64,000 nucleotides of DNA from Cupriavidus pauculus (GTDB lineage Bacteria > Pseudomonadota > Gammaproteobacteria > Burkholderiales > Burkholderiaceae): assembly GCF_002858765.1 (NCBI RefSeq), contig NZ_PJRP01000005.1, positions 288,751 through 352,750 on the forward strand, written 5' to 3'. Every line of letters begins with the position of its first letter. Position 1 is the first letter of the stretch. Shown here one piece after another: positions 52,797 through 64,000 of this stretch. The notes beneath the pieces were generated by a model. It did no database searches. It saw only the letters and a list, made by a program, of their open reading frames with translations, and was not told the origin of the DNA. A program made the translations under genes and the position numbers.

Positions 52797-52902
52797 GGGG
52801 GACGGACCAGGCTGGCCCGGGAGGGGAACAGCGGGTCGCAAGGCCCGCGCCGGCCGCCCCGTGGCGATCCACGGGCAGCCGGCGCGTCGGGGATTCAGCG
52901 GA

Positions 52903-53535
52903 TCAGCTGTTGCGCGACAGCGCCAGGCGCAGCAGGTCGGCCACCGTGTTGACGTTGAGCTTTTCCATGATGTTGGCGCGGTGCGCCTCCACGGTCTTGA
53001 TGGAAATGCCCAGGTCGTCGGCGATCTGCTTGTTCAGGCGGCCAGCCACGATGCGTTCCAGCACCTGCTGCTCGCGCGTGGTCAGCTTGGACAGCAGGTC
53101 CTTGGCGGCGCGTTGCTCGCGGGCGGCGGAATGGTCGGTACGGGCCTTCTGCAGCATCCGTTCCACCAGCGCGCGCAGTTCCGACTCATCGAACGGCTTC
53201 TCGATGAAATCGATCGCGCCGCGCTTCATCGTCGACACCGCCATCGGCACGTCGCCATGGCCGGTGATGAAGACGATGGGGATGTCGATGTTCTCGGCGA
53301 TCATCCGTTCCTGCAGCTCCGGGCCGCTCATGCCCGGCATGCGCACGTCAAGGATCAGGCAGGCCACCGAACTGGTGTCGTAGGCGGACAGGAACTGCTC
53401 GGCGCTGTTGAAGCTGCGCACCTGGTAGCCGTTGCCCTCTAGCAGCCAGGTCAGCGAGTCGCGCATCGCTTCATCGTCGTCGACGATGAAGACGGTCTCG
53501 CCACGATGCGGCGTTGGGCTGGGCGTTGCGGTCAT
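52903..53535 (-). CDS. FixJ/LuxR-type response regulator
   Basis: 210-aa regulator: receiver (about 8-125) with VDDDEAMRD, the phospho-Asp in LILDVRMPGMSG near 58 and the Lys in IEKPFDE near 108; then a LuxR helix-turn-helix (about 140-205; LTTREQQVLERIVAGRLNKQIA, SIKTVEAHRANIMEKL). It belongs to the FixJ/TodT group that pairs with PAS-containing kinases, here the upstream gene. The ATG at MTATPSP was used; a 24-codon extension lacks a ribosome site. Target unknown; the aceE promoter is in the neighbourhood. Confidence 0.9.
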   Translation of the reverse strand: MTATPSPTPHRGETVFIVDDDEAMRDSLTWLLEGNGYQVRSFNSAEQFLSAYDTSSVACLILDVRMPGMSGPELQERMIAENIDIPIVFITGHGDVPMAVSTMKRGAIDFIEKPFDESELRALVERMLQKARTDHSAAREQRAAKDLLSKLTTREQQVLERIVAGRLNKQIADDLGISIKTVEAHRANIMEKLNVNTVADLLRLALSRNS

Positions 53536-53676
53536 GAAGTCTCCTGGGGCAAAGTCGTTTGCAACGAAGTGTAACTGCATGCGGCGGCGCGCAACACCCC
53601 CAGGCAAATCGTCCGGACGGCCTCCCGATGCCCCGCGGCAGAGGGTCGTCCGGCATGCCCGGGGGCGCTCCCGAGG

Positions 53677-56289
53677 TTATTGCTCGGGTAGCGCGGGCTG
53701 CAGCGGCAGGGTGATTTTAAACGTACAACCGATGCCGTCCACATTGTTTTCCACCCAGAGACGGCCCTGGTGGGATTCAATGATCGACCGGCAGATGTTC
53801 AGGCCCATGCCCATGCCGTCCGATTTGGTGCTGAAGAACGGCTCGAACAGGCGTTCCTTGGTGGCTTCGTCCACGCCCGGGCCCTGGTCGATCACGTCGA
53901 TGCAGACCGATTGACCAAACTCAACGTTCTCGACCCGTGCGTGAAGCCGGACCACGCCGGCCGCGCGCATTGCCGGCAGGCCGGCCATGGCTTCCACGGC
54001 GTTCTTGAGCAGATTGACCAGCACCTGCTCGATCAGCACCGGGTCCACATAGAGCATCATCGGCGGGGCGGGCAGGCGCGTCAGGATGGTCACGCGACGG
54101 CGCGTGGCTTCCAGGTCGGCCAGGCCCACGGCGTCGGCCACGATGTCGTGCAGGGCGGCCTCGCGCCGTTGCGGCTGGCTGCGCTTCACGAAACCACGGA
54201 TGCGGCTGATGATGGTGCCAGCCCGCACGGCCTGCGCCGATGTCTTTTCCAGGACCGGGATCAGGTCTTCGGGCGTGCTGCGGCCCGAATGCAGGCGCGC
54301 CACCGCACCCATGCAGTAGTTATTGATGGCGGCCAGCGGCTGGTTCAGCTCGTGCGCCAGCGACGACGCCATCTCGCCCATGGTGGTCAGGCGGCTGGTG
54401 AACTGCAGCCGTTCCTCGTGCTGGCGCGCCATTTCCTCGGCGGCCTTGCGCACGGTGATGTCGGTGGCGATCTGCATCTGCGCCAAGTGGCCGTCCACCC
54501 ACTGGATATAGCGGCGGCGCACTTCAAACCATTTCTGCATGTCCGGCACGAACACCTCGCGGGCGTCGGACGCGTACGGCATCAGCTCCGAGGCGGGCAG
54601 GCCGGCATAGGCGTCGACGAAGTCGGTGTTGTCACTCGACATCTGCTCCTTGTCGAAATCGTCGCCGGCCAGCTTCAGGTGCCCCTCGGCCTCCCAGCCG
54701 AACAGCTGGCGGTAGTAGCGGTTGGCGAACAGCAGTTCCGCCTTGTCCGTGGCCAGCACCGACACTGCGGCGTCCAGGCTTTCCAGCACGGTGGTGAAGC
54801 GGTCGTGTGCGGCGGCCAGTTCCTCGCGGGCGCGCTTGGGCTCGGTGATGTCCGTCATCGAGCTCATCCAGCCCGTATGGCGGCCACGGCTGTCGACCAG
54901 CGGCGACACGTACATCCGGGCGAAAAAGCTGCTGCCGTCCCGGCGCATCACGCGCATCTCGTAGCCGGTAGCCGGCGACTTGCCCTGCAGCGTCAGGTCG
55001 ATCTGCTTCTGCATTTCCTGCTGGTCGTTGGGCGGCCAGTAGGGGAAGGGCGGGATGCGGCCCACCAGTTCGGGCTCGGACCACCCCGTCATGCGGCAGA
55101 ACGCCGGATTCACATAGGTGATGCGGCCGTTCAGGTCCAGCGCCCGCAGGCCGATCAGCATCGAGTTTTCCATCGCGCGCCGGAACGATGTCTCGGCCAG
55201 CAGCGCGCGCTGCGCCTCGGAGCGGCGGCTGGTGTGCCGCCACATGCTCCACAGGCTCCAGAGCAGGAAGCACGACAGCCCCACCACCAGCCACAGCAGC
55301 ATGTTGTTGGGCAGGTTGGAAGGTGGCGGATAGGCGTCGGCGCGCAATGACAGCGAATGGCCCGGCGGGTCGAGCAATACCTCGTAGGACAGCGCATTGC
55401 CCGGCACCGGCCGGACCGACGTGCTGGCGCGCGTCTGATTGTTCTTGTCGATCAGCGAGAAGCGGTAGCGCTCGGTCAGCTCGGGCGGCAGCAGGTGGGT
55501 CAGGATGCCGTTGATCGAATAGAGCGCCCCGAGCGTGCCCAGGAACTCGTTGTCGCGCACGATCGGCACTTCCATCAGCATGAAGCTGTCGCCGCGATCG
55601 TTGATCAGCGGGCGGGAATAGACCACGCGCTGGGTCTCGCGGGCAGCGTCGAAGGTGTCCAGGACCTCGGGTTCCAGCGGCTGGTCCACGGTTTCGCGCA
55701 GGCGGCCGGCAAACTCGGACGTCGACGGCAGCGACCAGCGGCCACGCTTGGTGGCGTCGAGCCAGTTGATGAAGACGATCTCGGGGTTCTCGCGCAGGAT
55801 TTCCTGGGCGGCGGTGCGGTAGGCGCCCTGGTCCAGTTGCGCGGCGGCGATGTCGCGCGCCAGCGAGGCCATCTGGTCCTGGTTGCTCAGCAGGGACAGC
55901 CGCACCCGCTGCTGCGCCCAGGCGGCGTCACGGTACAGCGAGTCGCGCTGCTGCTGGCGCTCGGTTTCGTGCAGCGACCACAGGATGACGCCCATCGCCA
56001 CCGTGAACAGCACGATGGCCACCAGCGGAATGAACATGAACCAGCTGGTCGCCACCAGGTTGCGCCAGCGCATGATCCACAGGCGGCGCGGCGGCGCGGC
56101 CAGCGGCTCCATGACGTCGGCGTGATCGCCGTGTTCGGGGTGGTCATCGTGCCCGGCATGCGGGCCGCCATGGCCCGCGCGCGCCACGCCGGGCGCCGTG
56201 CCCTGGGCGGAATCGCTGACGGTACCGGCGGAATTCGGTGGCAGGATGGCCATTCGCAGGCCGGAGAGGATTCGGTTGAAGAACTGCAT
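53677..56289 (-). CDS. PAS-containing sensor histidine kinase with His-rich N-terminus
   Basis: 870-aa membrane kinase. A cytoplasmic N-terminal tail of about 80 residues contains a His/Asp cluster at 40-57 (HGGPHAGHDDHPEHGDHAD), then TM1 (about 83-105), a periplasmic domain of about 225 residues, TM2 (about 330-350), two PAS domains (about 370-490 and 495-615), HisKA with H646 in SSLAHELNQPLAAI and the ATPase domain with DQGPGVD and GMGMGLNI. The HELNQPLAAI box is typical of FixL/DctB-type kinases. The His cluster may bind metal. The start at MQFFNR was chosen over a 48-codon extension. Pairs with the FixJ-type regulator. Confidence 0.88.
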   Translation of the reverse strand: MQFFNRILSGLRMAILPPNSAGTVSDSAQGTAPGVARAGHGGPHAGHDDHPEHGDHADVMEPLAAPPRRLWIMRWRNLVATSWFMFIPLVAIVLFTVAMGVILWSLHETERQQQRDSLYRDAAWAQQRVRLSLLSNQDQMASLARDIAAAQLDQGAYRTAAQEILRENPEIVFINWLDATKRGRWSLPSTSEFAGRLRETVDQPLEPEVLDTFDAARETQRVVYSRPLINDRGDSFMLMEVPIVRDNEFLGTLGALYSINGILTHLLPPELTERYRFSLIDKNNQTRASTSVRPVPGNALSYEVLLDPPGHSLSLRADAYPPPSNLPNNMLLWLVVGLSCFLLWSLWSMWRHTSRRSEAQRALLAETSFRRAMENSMLIGLRALDLNGRITYVNPAFCRMTGWSEPELVGRIPPFPYWPPNDQQEMQKQIDLTLQGKSPATGYEMRVMRRDGSSFFARMYVSPLVDSRGRHTGWMSSMTDITEPKRAREELAAAHDRFTTVLESLDAAVSVLATDKAELLFANRYYRQLFGWEAEGHLKLAGDDFDKEQMSSDNTDFVDAYAGLPASELMPYASDAREVFVPDMQKWFEVRRRYIQWVDGHLAQMQIATDITVRKAAEEMARQHEERLQFTSRLTTMGEMASSLAHELNQPLAAINNYCMGAVARLHSGRSTPEDLIPVLEKTSAQAVRAGTIISRIRGFVKRSQPQRREAALHDIVADAVGLADLEATRRRVTILTRLPAPPMMLYVDPVLIEQVLVNLLKNAVEAMAGLPAMRAAGVVRLHARVENVEFGQSVCIDVIDQGPGVDEATKERLFEPFFSTKSDGMGMGLNICRSIIESHQGRLWVENNVDGIGCTFKITLPLQPALPEQ

Positions 56290-56721
56290 AAGGGATCGAC
56301 GGTCAGCCGGCCAGTGTATCGGCTTTATTGCGGTGCGTCGCTTGGGGAAAGCGCCTATCCGGCACAGGCGGATTCGGAAATCCGCCAGGCCGGTTTCCGG
56401 CGTCGCCGGGCGGTTTCTGGTGCACTGCCGCAATATTTCACATTATAAGAAATGACTTCGTAATCTGAAAATTTAGCTTGTCAGCCGTTGCTGTGCTTCC
56501 ATAGAATCGCTTCGACCGAACAATGCGGGCGGAGCCATGTGCTTGAGCCTATAAGGATCCGGGCGACGCGACCCGCTACGAAAGATCCCGGTCCTGGCCA
56601 TTGAACCGATGCCAGGGCCACGAGGCAAGGCTTCGCTGCGACGTCAACACCGTCAGACCGGCCAACCGAGATCCGCCATACCGGGCGGGCGCCGGGGCAG
56701 GAATTTACCCAGGAGACAGTC
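56290..56721. other. Divergent region between the sensor kinase and aceE
   Basis: About 430 bases, no gene supported. It holds the kinase promoter (not located), the predicted aceE promoter, and a leader of about 205 bases before aceE with a CCTGGC / GCCAGG hairpin near 56594-56617. No PdhR-type operator was seen. Confidence 0.55.
56478..56507 (+). promoter_or_regulatory. Predicted aceE promoter
   Basis: TTGTCA at 56478-56483, an 18-base spacer and TAGAAT at 56502-56507, in the AT-richest part of the intergenic region. Transcription would begin about 205 bases upstream of the aceE start. Confidence 0.5.
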
Positions 56722-59409
<2,688 letters not shown>

Positions 59410-59611
59410 TTCCCCGGACTTGCACGACTGAACCCCCGCAGCGCGGCAACCCGCCGCGCCGCGGGCGCCCCCGGCTGGCCCGGCGGTGCCCCGCGGCGCT
59501 GGTGATGCGCGGCAGCGTGACAGATGCGTGCGGCGAGAGTAACCTCGCCGATTGCGTTTGTCGTGTTGAGCGTAACGAACCAGGGTGCCGGCTGCCCAGG
59601 AGAGACACTGA

Positions 59612-61267
59612 ATGAGTCAAGCGATTGAAATCAAGGTGCCGGACATCGGCGACTACGACGCCGTTCCCGTCATCGAAGTGCATGTGAAGCCGGGCGACCA
59701 GATCAACGCGGAAGACGCGCTGGTGACGCTGGAATCGGACAAGGCCACGATGGACGTGCCGTCGCCGCAGGCCGGCACGGTCAAGGAAGTCAAGATCAAG
59801 GTGGGCGACAACGTGGCCCAGGGCACTGTCCTGGTGATGCTGGAGCCTGCTGGCGGCGCCGCAGCTGCCCCGGCTCCGGCCGCAGCCCCGGCCGCCGCTC
59901 CGGCGCCTGCCGCCGCCGCGCCGGCCCCGGCACCCGCACCGGCGCCTGCTCCCGCAGCCGCACCGGCTGGCGGTGGCACGGTGGAAGTCAAGGTGCCGGA
60001 CATCGGCGACTACGACGCCGTGCCGGTCATCGAAGTCCACGTGAAGCCGGGCGACCAGATCAACGCGGAAGACGCGCTGGTCACGCTGGAGTCCGACAAG
60101 GCCACGATGGATGTGCCGGCCCCGCAGGGCGGCATCGTCAAGGAAGTCAAGGTCAAGGTTGGCGACAACGTGGCCCAAGGCACGCTGATCCTGATCCTGG
60201 AAGCCGCCGGTGGCGCCGCCGCCGCGCCGGCTGCTGCCCCCGCTGCCGCCCCGGCACCGGCCGCTGCTGCAGCGCCGGCACCCGCGCCGGCAGCCGCCGC
60301 ACCGGCTCCTGCCCCGGCCGCAGCACCTGCCCAGGGCGTGACCGGCAAGGCCGCCCACGCCAGCCCGTCCGTGCGCAAGTTCGCGCGTGAGCTGGGCGTG
60401 GACGTGACGCGCGTACCGGGCTCCGGTCCGAAGGGCCGTATCACCCAGCAGGACGTGCAGAACTTCGTCAAGGGCGTGATGTCCGGCAAGACCGCTGCGC
60501 CGGCCGCCGCTGCTGGCGGTGGCTCGGGCGTTGGCCTGGACCTGCTGCCGTGGCCGAAGGTTGATTTCACGCGTTTCGGCGAGGTGGAATCGAAGCCGCT
60601 GTCGCGCATCAAGAAAATCTCGGGCGCCAACCTGCACCGCAACTGGGTGATGATCCCGCACGTCACGAACTGCGACGAGGCGGATATCACCGAGCTCGAA
60701 GCGTTCCGCGTGCAGCTGAACAAGGAAAACGAGAAGGCCGGCATCAAGGTGACGATGCTCGCGTTCATGATCAAGGCCACCGTGGCGGCGCTGAAGAAGT
60801 TCCCGAACTTCAACGCATCGCTGGACGGCGACAACCTGGTGCTGAAGAAGTACTTCAACATCGGCTTCGCCGCCGACACGCCGAACGGCCTGGTCGTGCC
60901 GGTCATCAAGGACGCCGACAAGAAGGGCGTGCTCGAGATCAGCCAGGAAATGGGCGAGCTGGCCAAGCTGGCGCGCGACGGCAAGCTGAAGCCTGACCAG
61001 ATGCAGGGCGGCTGCTTCTCGATCTCGTCGCTGGGTGGTCTTGGCGGCACGTACTTCACGCCGATCATCAACGCGCCGGAAGTGGCCATCATGGGCGTGT
61101 GCAAGTCGTACATGAAGCCGGTCTGGGACGGGAAGCAGTTCGAGCCGCGTCTGACGCTGCCGCTGTCGCTGTCGTGGGATCACCGCGTGATCGACGGCGC
61201 CGAGGCCGCGCGCTTCAATACGTACTTTGCAGCGCTGCTGGCAGATTTCCGCCGCATCCTTCTCTAA
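59612..61267 (+). CDS. aceF: Pyruvate dehydrogenase E2, dihydrolipoyl acetyltransferase
   Basis: 551-aa core of the complex. Two lipoyl domains (about 5-78 and 124-197; lipoyl-lysines K44 and K163 in ESDKATMD) are joined by Ala/Pro linkers. A peripheral-subunit-binding domain (about 250-285, [25 protein letters not shown]) and the acetyltransferase domain with catalytic [13 protein letters not shown] near the end follow. The two lipoyl domains are almost the same in protein sequence and very similar in DNA. It is 202 bases after aceE, with an AGGAGAG ribosome site. Confidence 0.97.
   Translation: MSQAIEIKVPDIGDYDAVPVIEVHVKPGDQINAEDALVTLESDKATMDVPSPQAGTVKEVKIKVGDNVAQGTVLVMLEPAGGAAAAPAPAAAPAAAPAPAAAAPAPAPAPAPAPAAAPAGGGTVEVKVPDIGDYDAVPVIEVHVKPGDQINAEDALVTLESDKATMDVPAPQGGIVKEVKVKVGDNVAQGTLILILEAAGGAAAAPAAAPAAAPAPAAAAAPAPAPAAAAPAPAPAAAPAQGVTGKAAHASPSVRKFARELGVDVTRVPGSGPKGRITQQDVQNFVKGVMSGKTAAPAAAAGGGSGVGLDLLPWPKVDFTRFGEVESKPLSRIKKISGANLHRNWVMIPHVTNCDEADITELEAFRVQLNKENEKAGIKVTMLAFMIKATVAALKKFPNFNASLDGDNLVLKKYFNIGFAADTPNGLVVPVIKDADKKGVLEISQEMGELAKLARDGKLKPDQMQGGCFSISSLGGLGGTYFTPIINAPEVAIMGVCKSYMKPVWDGKQFEPRLTLPLSLSWDHRVIDGAEAARFNTYFAALLADFRRILL
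59624..59845 (+). repeat. AceF lipoyl domain repeat, unit 1
   Basis: Codes for residues 5-78. Direct repeat of the segment at 59981-60202; only scattered substitutions separate the two units, showing internal duplication or ongoing homogenisation. Confidence 0.8.
59981..60202 (+). repeat. AceF lipoyl domain repeat, unit 2
   Basis: Codes for residues 124-197 and matches unit 1 through the start, the lipoyl-lysine loop and the GDNVAQGT end. Confidence 0.8.
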
Positions 61268-61431
61268 GCGGTCGCTTAAAGATGATTCTGGCGTCGTTGC
61301 GCGGCGTGGCCGTACCATTTGTACTGTCTGCGGCCGCGCGCCTGGCCAGAACCGCTACGCTTCATCTTGAAGCAACCGCAACGCACACCGGCCGTGCCGG
61401 TGTGCGAAATGCCGAGTAACAGGGGCGAGCC

Positions 61432-62064
61432 ATGACTACCTGCGTTGTCGTACGCAAGGGTGACGAGGTGGCGATCGCGGCCGATGCGCTGGTGACGTTC
61501 GGCGATACGCGGCTGTCGCGTGCCTACGAGCGCAACCAGAAGGTGATTCCCGTTGGCGAGAGCTTTGTCGCGCTGGCGGGCACCACCGCGCATTTCCCGG
61601 TCATGCGCGCGCTGTTGACGGGCATGGGCGACGAATGCCGCCTGATGACCCGCGACGACGTGTTCCGGACCTTCCTCAAGGTGCATGAAAAGCTCAAGAA
61701 CGAGTACTTCATCAACACCAAGGAAGACGAGGACGACCCCTACGAGTCCTCACAGATCGTTTGCCTGATCGCGAATTCGGGCGGCATCTTCGGCGTCTAT
61801 TCCTACCGCGAGGTGTTTTCGTTCGACCGTTTCTGGGGCATTGGCTCGGGCCGCAACTATGCGCTCGGTGCCATGCACGCGGTGTACGACCGGCCCGAGA
61901 TGGGCGCTGGCGACATTGCTCGGATCGGTGTCGACGCGGGGATCGAGTTCGACAAGAGCTCGGCGGGCCCGATCGATGTGCATACGGTCAAGATTCTTGC
62001 GGCACCCCATGAGACGCCCCAGCAGCCCGGCGGCGCGGCAACCAACAAAGACGACGCGGCCTGA
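61432..62064 (+). CDS. Proteasome-like Ntn hydrolase (BPH, betaproteobacterial proteasome homologue)
   Basis: 210-aa protein of the proteasome/HslV superfamily. After removal of Met the N-terminus is Thr, which would be the catalytic Thr1. Counting from it, Asp17 lies in AADALVT and a Lys in RNQKVIPVG takes the place of Lys33. The body VRKGDEVAIAADALVTFGDTRLS and FVALAGTTAHFPVMRALL follow the beta-subunit fold. No ATPase (HslU-type) is encoded nearby. It resembles the BPH subgroup rather than HslV. The gene lies between aceF and lpdA; the role and substrates are unknown. Confidence 0.82.
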   Translation: MTTCVVVRKGDEVAIAADALVTFGDTRLSRAYERNQKVIPVGESFVALAGTTAHFPVMRALLTGMGDECRLMTRDDVFRTFLKVHEKLKNEYFINTKEDEDDPYESSQIVCLIANSGGIFGVYSYREVFSFDRFWGIGSGRNYALGAMHAVYDRPEMGAGDIARIGVDAGIEFDKSSAGPIDVHTVKILAAPHETPQQPGGAATNKDDAA

Positions 62065-62103
62065 GCCCAGGGCGGGCAGGGCGCGCATCCCAGGAGGAAA
62101 AGC

Positions 62104-63882
62104 ATGAGTGTGATCGAAGTCAAGGTGCCGGATATCGGCGATTTCGACGCGGTGGAAGTGATCGAGGTGCTGGTCAAGGCCGGCGACGCGGTCGAGGAAG
62201 AACAGTCGCTGATCGTGCTGGAAAGCGACAAGGCCAGCATGGAAGTGCCGTCGTCGGCCACCGGCAAGGTGGTGGACGTGAAGGTGAAGGTTGGCGACAA
62301 GGTGGCCAAGGGTACGGTGATCTGCACGGTGGAAGGCGGCGCGGCCGCCGCCCCGGCACCGGCACCCGCTGCGGCCCCTGCGGCAGCGCCGGCACCGGCC
62401 GCTGCGCCGGCCGCGGCCCCCACGGCCGCCAAGCACGGCGGCAGCGCCGACATCCAGTGCGACATGCTGGTGCTGGGCGCCGGCCCCGGTGGCTACTCGG
62501 CCGCCTTCCGTTCGGCCGACCTGGGCATGAACACTGTGCTGGTGGAGCGCTATGGCTCGCTGGGCGGCGTCTGCCTGAACGTGGGCTGCATCCCGTCGAA
62601 GGCACTGCTGCACAACGCGGCCGTGATCGACGAGGCCAAGGCCCTGGCTGCGCACGGCATCCTGTTCGGCGAAGCCAAGATCGACCTGGACGGCCTGCGC
62701 CACTACAAGGAATCGGTCGTCAACAAGCTGACCGGCGGTCTGGCCGGCATGGCCAAGGCGCGCAAGGTGCAGGTGGTGCGCGGTATCGGCACGTTCCTGG
62801 ACCCGAATCACCTCGAAGTGCAGGAAACCGAAGGTGATGCCAAGGCCACCACGGGCAAGAAGACCGTGATCCGCTTCGAGAAGGCGATCATCGCGGCCGG
62901 CAGCCAGGCTGTGAAGCTGCCGTTCATCCCCGAAGACCCGCGAATCTTTGATTCGACTGGCGCGCTGGAACTGCGCGACATCCCGAACAAGATGCTGGTG
63001 ATTGGCGGCGGCATCATCGGCCTGGAAATGGCCACCGTCTACAGCACGCTGGGCGCACGCATCGACGTGGTGGAAATGCTCGACGGCCTGATGCAGGGCG
63101 CGGACCGCGACCTGGTCAAGGTCTGGGACAAGATGAACAAGCAGCGCTTCGACAACGTGATGCTGAAGACCAAGACGGTTGGCGTGGAAGCCAAGCCGGA
63201 CGGCATCTACGTCAAGTTTGAAGGCGAGGGCGCGCCGGCCGAGCCGGTTCGCTACGACGCCGTGCTGGTGTCGGTGGGCCGTACGCCGAACGGCAAGAAG
63301 ATTGGCGCCGAGAAGGCGGGCGTGGCCGTGACGGATCGTGGCTTCATCGACGTCGACAAGCAGCTGCGCACCAACGTGCCGCACATCTTCGCGATCGGTG
63401 ACATCGTCGGCCAGCCGATGCTGGCCCACAAGGCCGTGCACGAGGCGCACGTGGCCGCCGAGGCTGCCCATGGCGAGAAGGCGTACTTCGACGTCAAGCA
63501 GATTCCGTCGGTGGCCTACACTGATCCGGAAGTGGCTTGGGCCGGCTTGACCGAAGACCAGTGCAAGGCGCAGGGCATCAAGTACGGCAAGGGAGTGTTC
63601 CCGTGGGCCGCTTCGGGCCGTGCCATCGCCAATGGCCGTGACGAAGGCTTCACCAAGCTGATCTTCGACGAGGAAACGCACCGCATCATCGGTGGTGGCA
63701 TCGTCGGCACCCATGCGGGCGACCTGATCAGCGAAGTGTGCCTGGCCATCGAGATGGGCGCCGATGCCGTGGATATCGGCAAGACGATCCACCCGCACCC
63801 GACGCTGGGCGAGTCCATCGGCATGGCCGCCGAGATCTACGAAGGCGTCTGCACGGACGTGCCGCCGCCGCGCAAGCGCTAA
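62104..63882 (+). CDS. lpdA: Dihydrolipoyl dehydrogenase with N-terminal lipoyl domain (E3)
   Basis: 592-aa flavoprotein that reoxidises dihydrolipoamide of the pyruvate dehydrogenase complex. An extra lipoyl domain (about 1-78, K43 in ESDKASME) and an Ala/Pro linker (about 80-112) precede the standard enzyme: FAD motif [18 protein letters not shown], redox disulfide [13 protein letters not shown], the NAD motif [10 protein letters not shown], and the catalytic His/Glu in [11 protein letters not shown]. Fusion of lipoyl to E3 is typical of Neisseria/Ralstonia-type complexes. A good AGGAGG ribosome site precedes it and a terminator follows. Confidence 0.97.
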   Translation: MSVIEVKVPDIGDFDAVEVIEVLVKAGDAVEEEQSLIVLESDKASMEVPSSATGKVVDVKVKVGDKVAKGTVICTVEGGAAAAPAPAPAAAPAAAPAPAAAPAAAPTAAKHGGSADIQCDMLVLGAGPGGYSAAFRSADLGMNTVLVERYGSLGGVCLNVGCIPSKALLHNAAVIDEAKALAAHGILFGEAKIDLDGLRHYKESVVNKLTGGLAGMAKARKVQVVRGIGTFLDPNHLEVQETEGDAKATTGKKTVIRFEKAIIAAGSQAVKLPFIPEDPRIFDSTGALELRDIPNKMLVIGGGIIGLEMATVYSTLGARIDVVEMLDGLMQGADRDLVKVWDKMNKQRFDNVMLKTKTVGVEAKPDGIYVKFEGEGAPAEPVRYDAVLVSVGRTPNGKKIGAEKAGVAVTDRGFIDVDKQLRTNVPHIFAIGDIVGQPMLAHKAVHEAHVAAEAAHGEKAYFDVKQIPSVAYTDPEVAWAGLTEDQCKAQGIKYGKGVFPWAASGRAIANGRDEGFTKLIFDEETHRIIGGGIVGTHAGDLISEVCLAIEMGADAVDIGKTIHPHPTLGESIGMAAEIYEGVCTDVPPPRKR

Positions 63883-63899
63883 TCGGCATCCGCTGCGAT

Positions 63900-63932
63900 G
63901 AAGAAACCCGCCATCTGGCGGGTTTCTTTTTT
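63900..63932 (+). terminator. Rho-independent terminator after lpdA
   Basis: A 12-bp stem (AAGAAACCCGCC / GGCGGGTTTCTT), 4-base loop, then a T-run. It closes the pyruvate dehydrogenase cluster. Nothing recognisable lies in the remaining bases of the window. Confidence 0.9.
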
Positions 63933-64000
63933 GGCTTGATAATTCAATTAACCGCCAAGCGATTCCAACAGCATCAAGCGGGCGAAAAAATGCCCGACAA

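Overview
The window is a gene-dense, high-GC stretch of bacterial chromosome. Strong third-position G/C bias leaves many long antisense reading frames open. Gene content and order point to a betaproteobacterium close to Cupriavidus/Ralstonia: scoAB next to bdhA, relA–tRNA-Val–thrS–infC–rpmI–rplT–pheST–ihfA–merR–tRNA-Pro, a roughly 180 kDa NAD-glutamate dehydrogenase, Bug-type binding proteins, and aceE–aceF–BPH–lpdA. The organism is my inference from recognised families and synteny; no search was run. I saw no insertion sequence, prophage, integrase or CRISPR array.

Layout. 0–12.4 kb: a PilZ protein, ETF-ubiquinone oxidoreductase, an SDR–TRAP transporter–thioesterase cassette, then a ketone-body/polyhydroxybutyrate mobilisation group (PAS–LuxR regulator, scoAB, bdhA with a DUF411 partner, an alpha/beta hydrolase) and a RidA protein. 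12.4–23.4 kb: stringent response and translation genes (relA, tRNA-Val, thrS, infC with an ATC start, rpmI, rplT, pheS, pheT, ihfA, a MerR regulator, tRNA-Pro). 23.8–30 kb: an exported methionine-sulfoxide repair set (msrB, dipZ, msrA) divergent from an OmpR-type two-component system, then a di-Mop protein. 30–34.2 kb: a LysR regulator divergent from an enolase, then four small genes of unknown function, one starting inside a near-consensus LexA box.

34.3–45.5 kb: NAD-glutamate dehydrogenase, a MarR-like regulator, a repeat-containing secreted protein, a Bug binding protein, and two identical tRNA-Lys(CTT) genes flanking a LysR + amidohydrolase (probable 8-oxoguanine deaminase) pair; then a DUF1488 protein. 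45.7–52 kb: a minus-strand run folD, prlC, an unknown gene, xthA, sulP. 52–56.3 kb: a lone CbiM-like membrane protein and a FixL/FixJ-style two-component pair. 56.7–63.9 kb: the pyruvate dehydrogenase genes aceE, aceF and lpdA with a proteasome-like BPH protease gene between aceF and lpdA, closed by a strong terminator.

How the parts connect: bdhA and scoAB make acetoacetate and acetoacetyl-CoA from 3-hydroxybutyrate, the ETF oxidoreductase accepts electrons from acyl-CoA oxidation, and the pyruvate dehydrogenase complex supplies acetyl-CoA. The most notable features are the periplasmic Msr/DipZ operon, the LexA box over a start codon, the BPH gene inside the pyruvate dehydrogenase cluster, and the twin tRNA-Lys genes around a small cassette.
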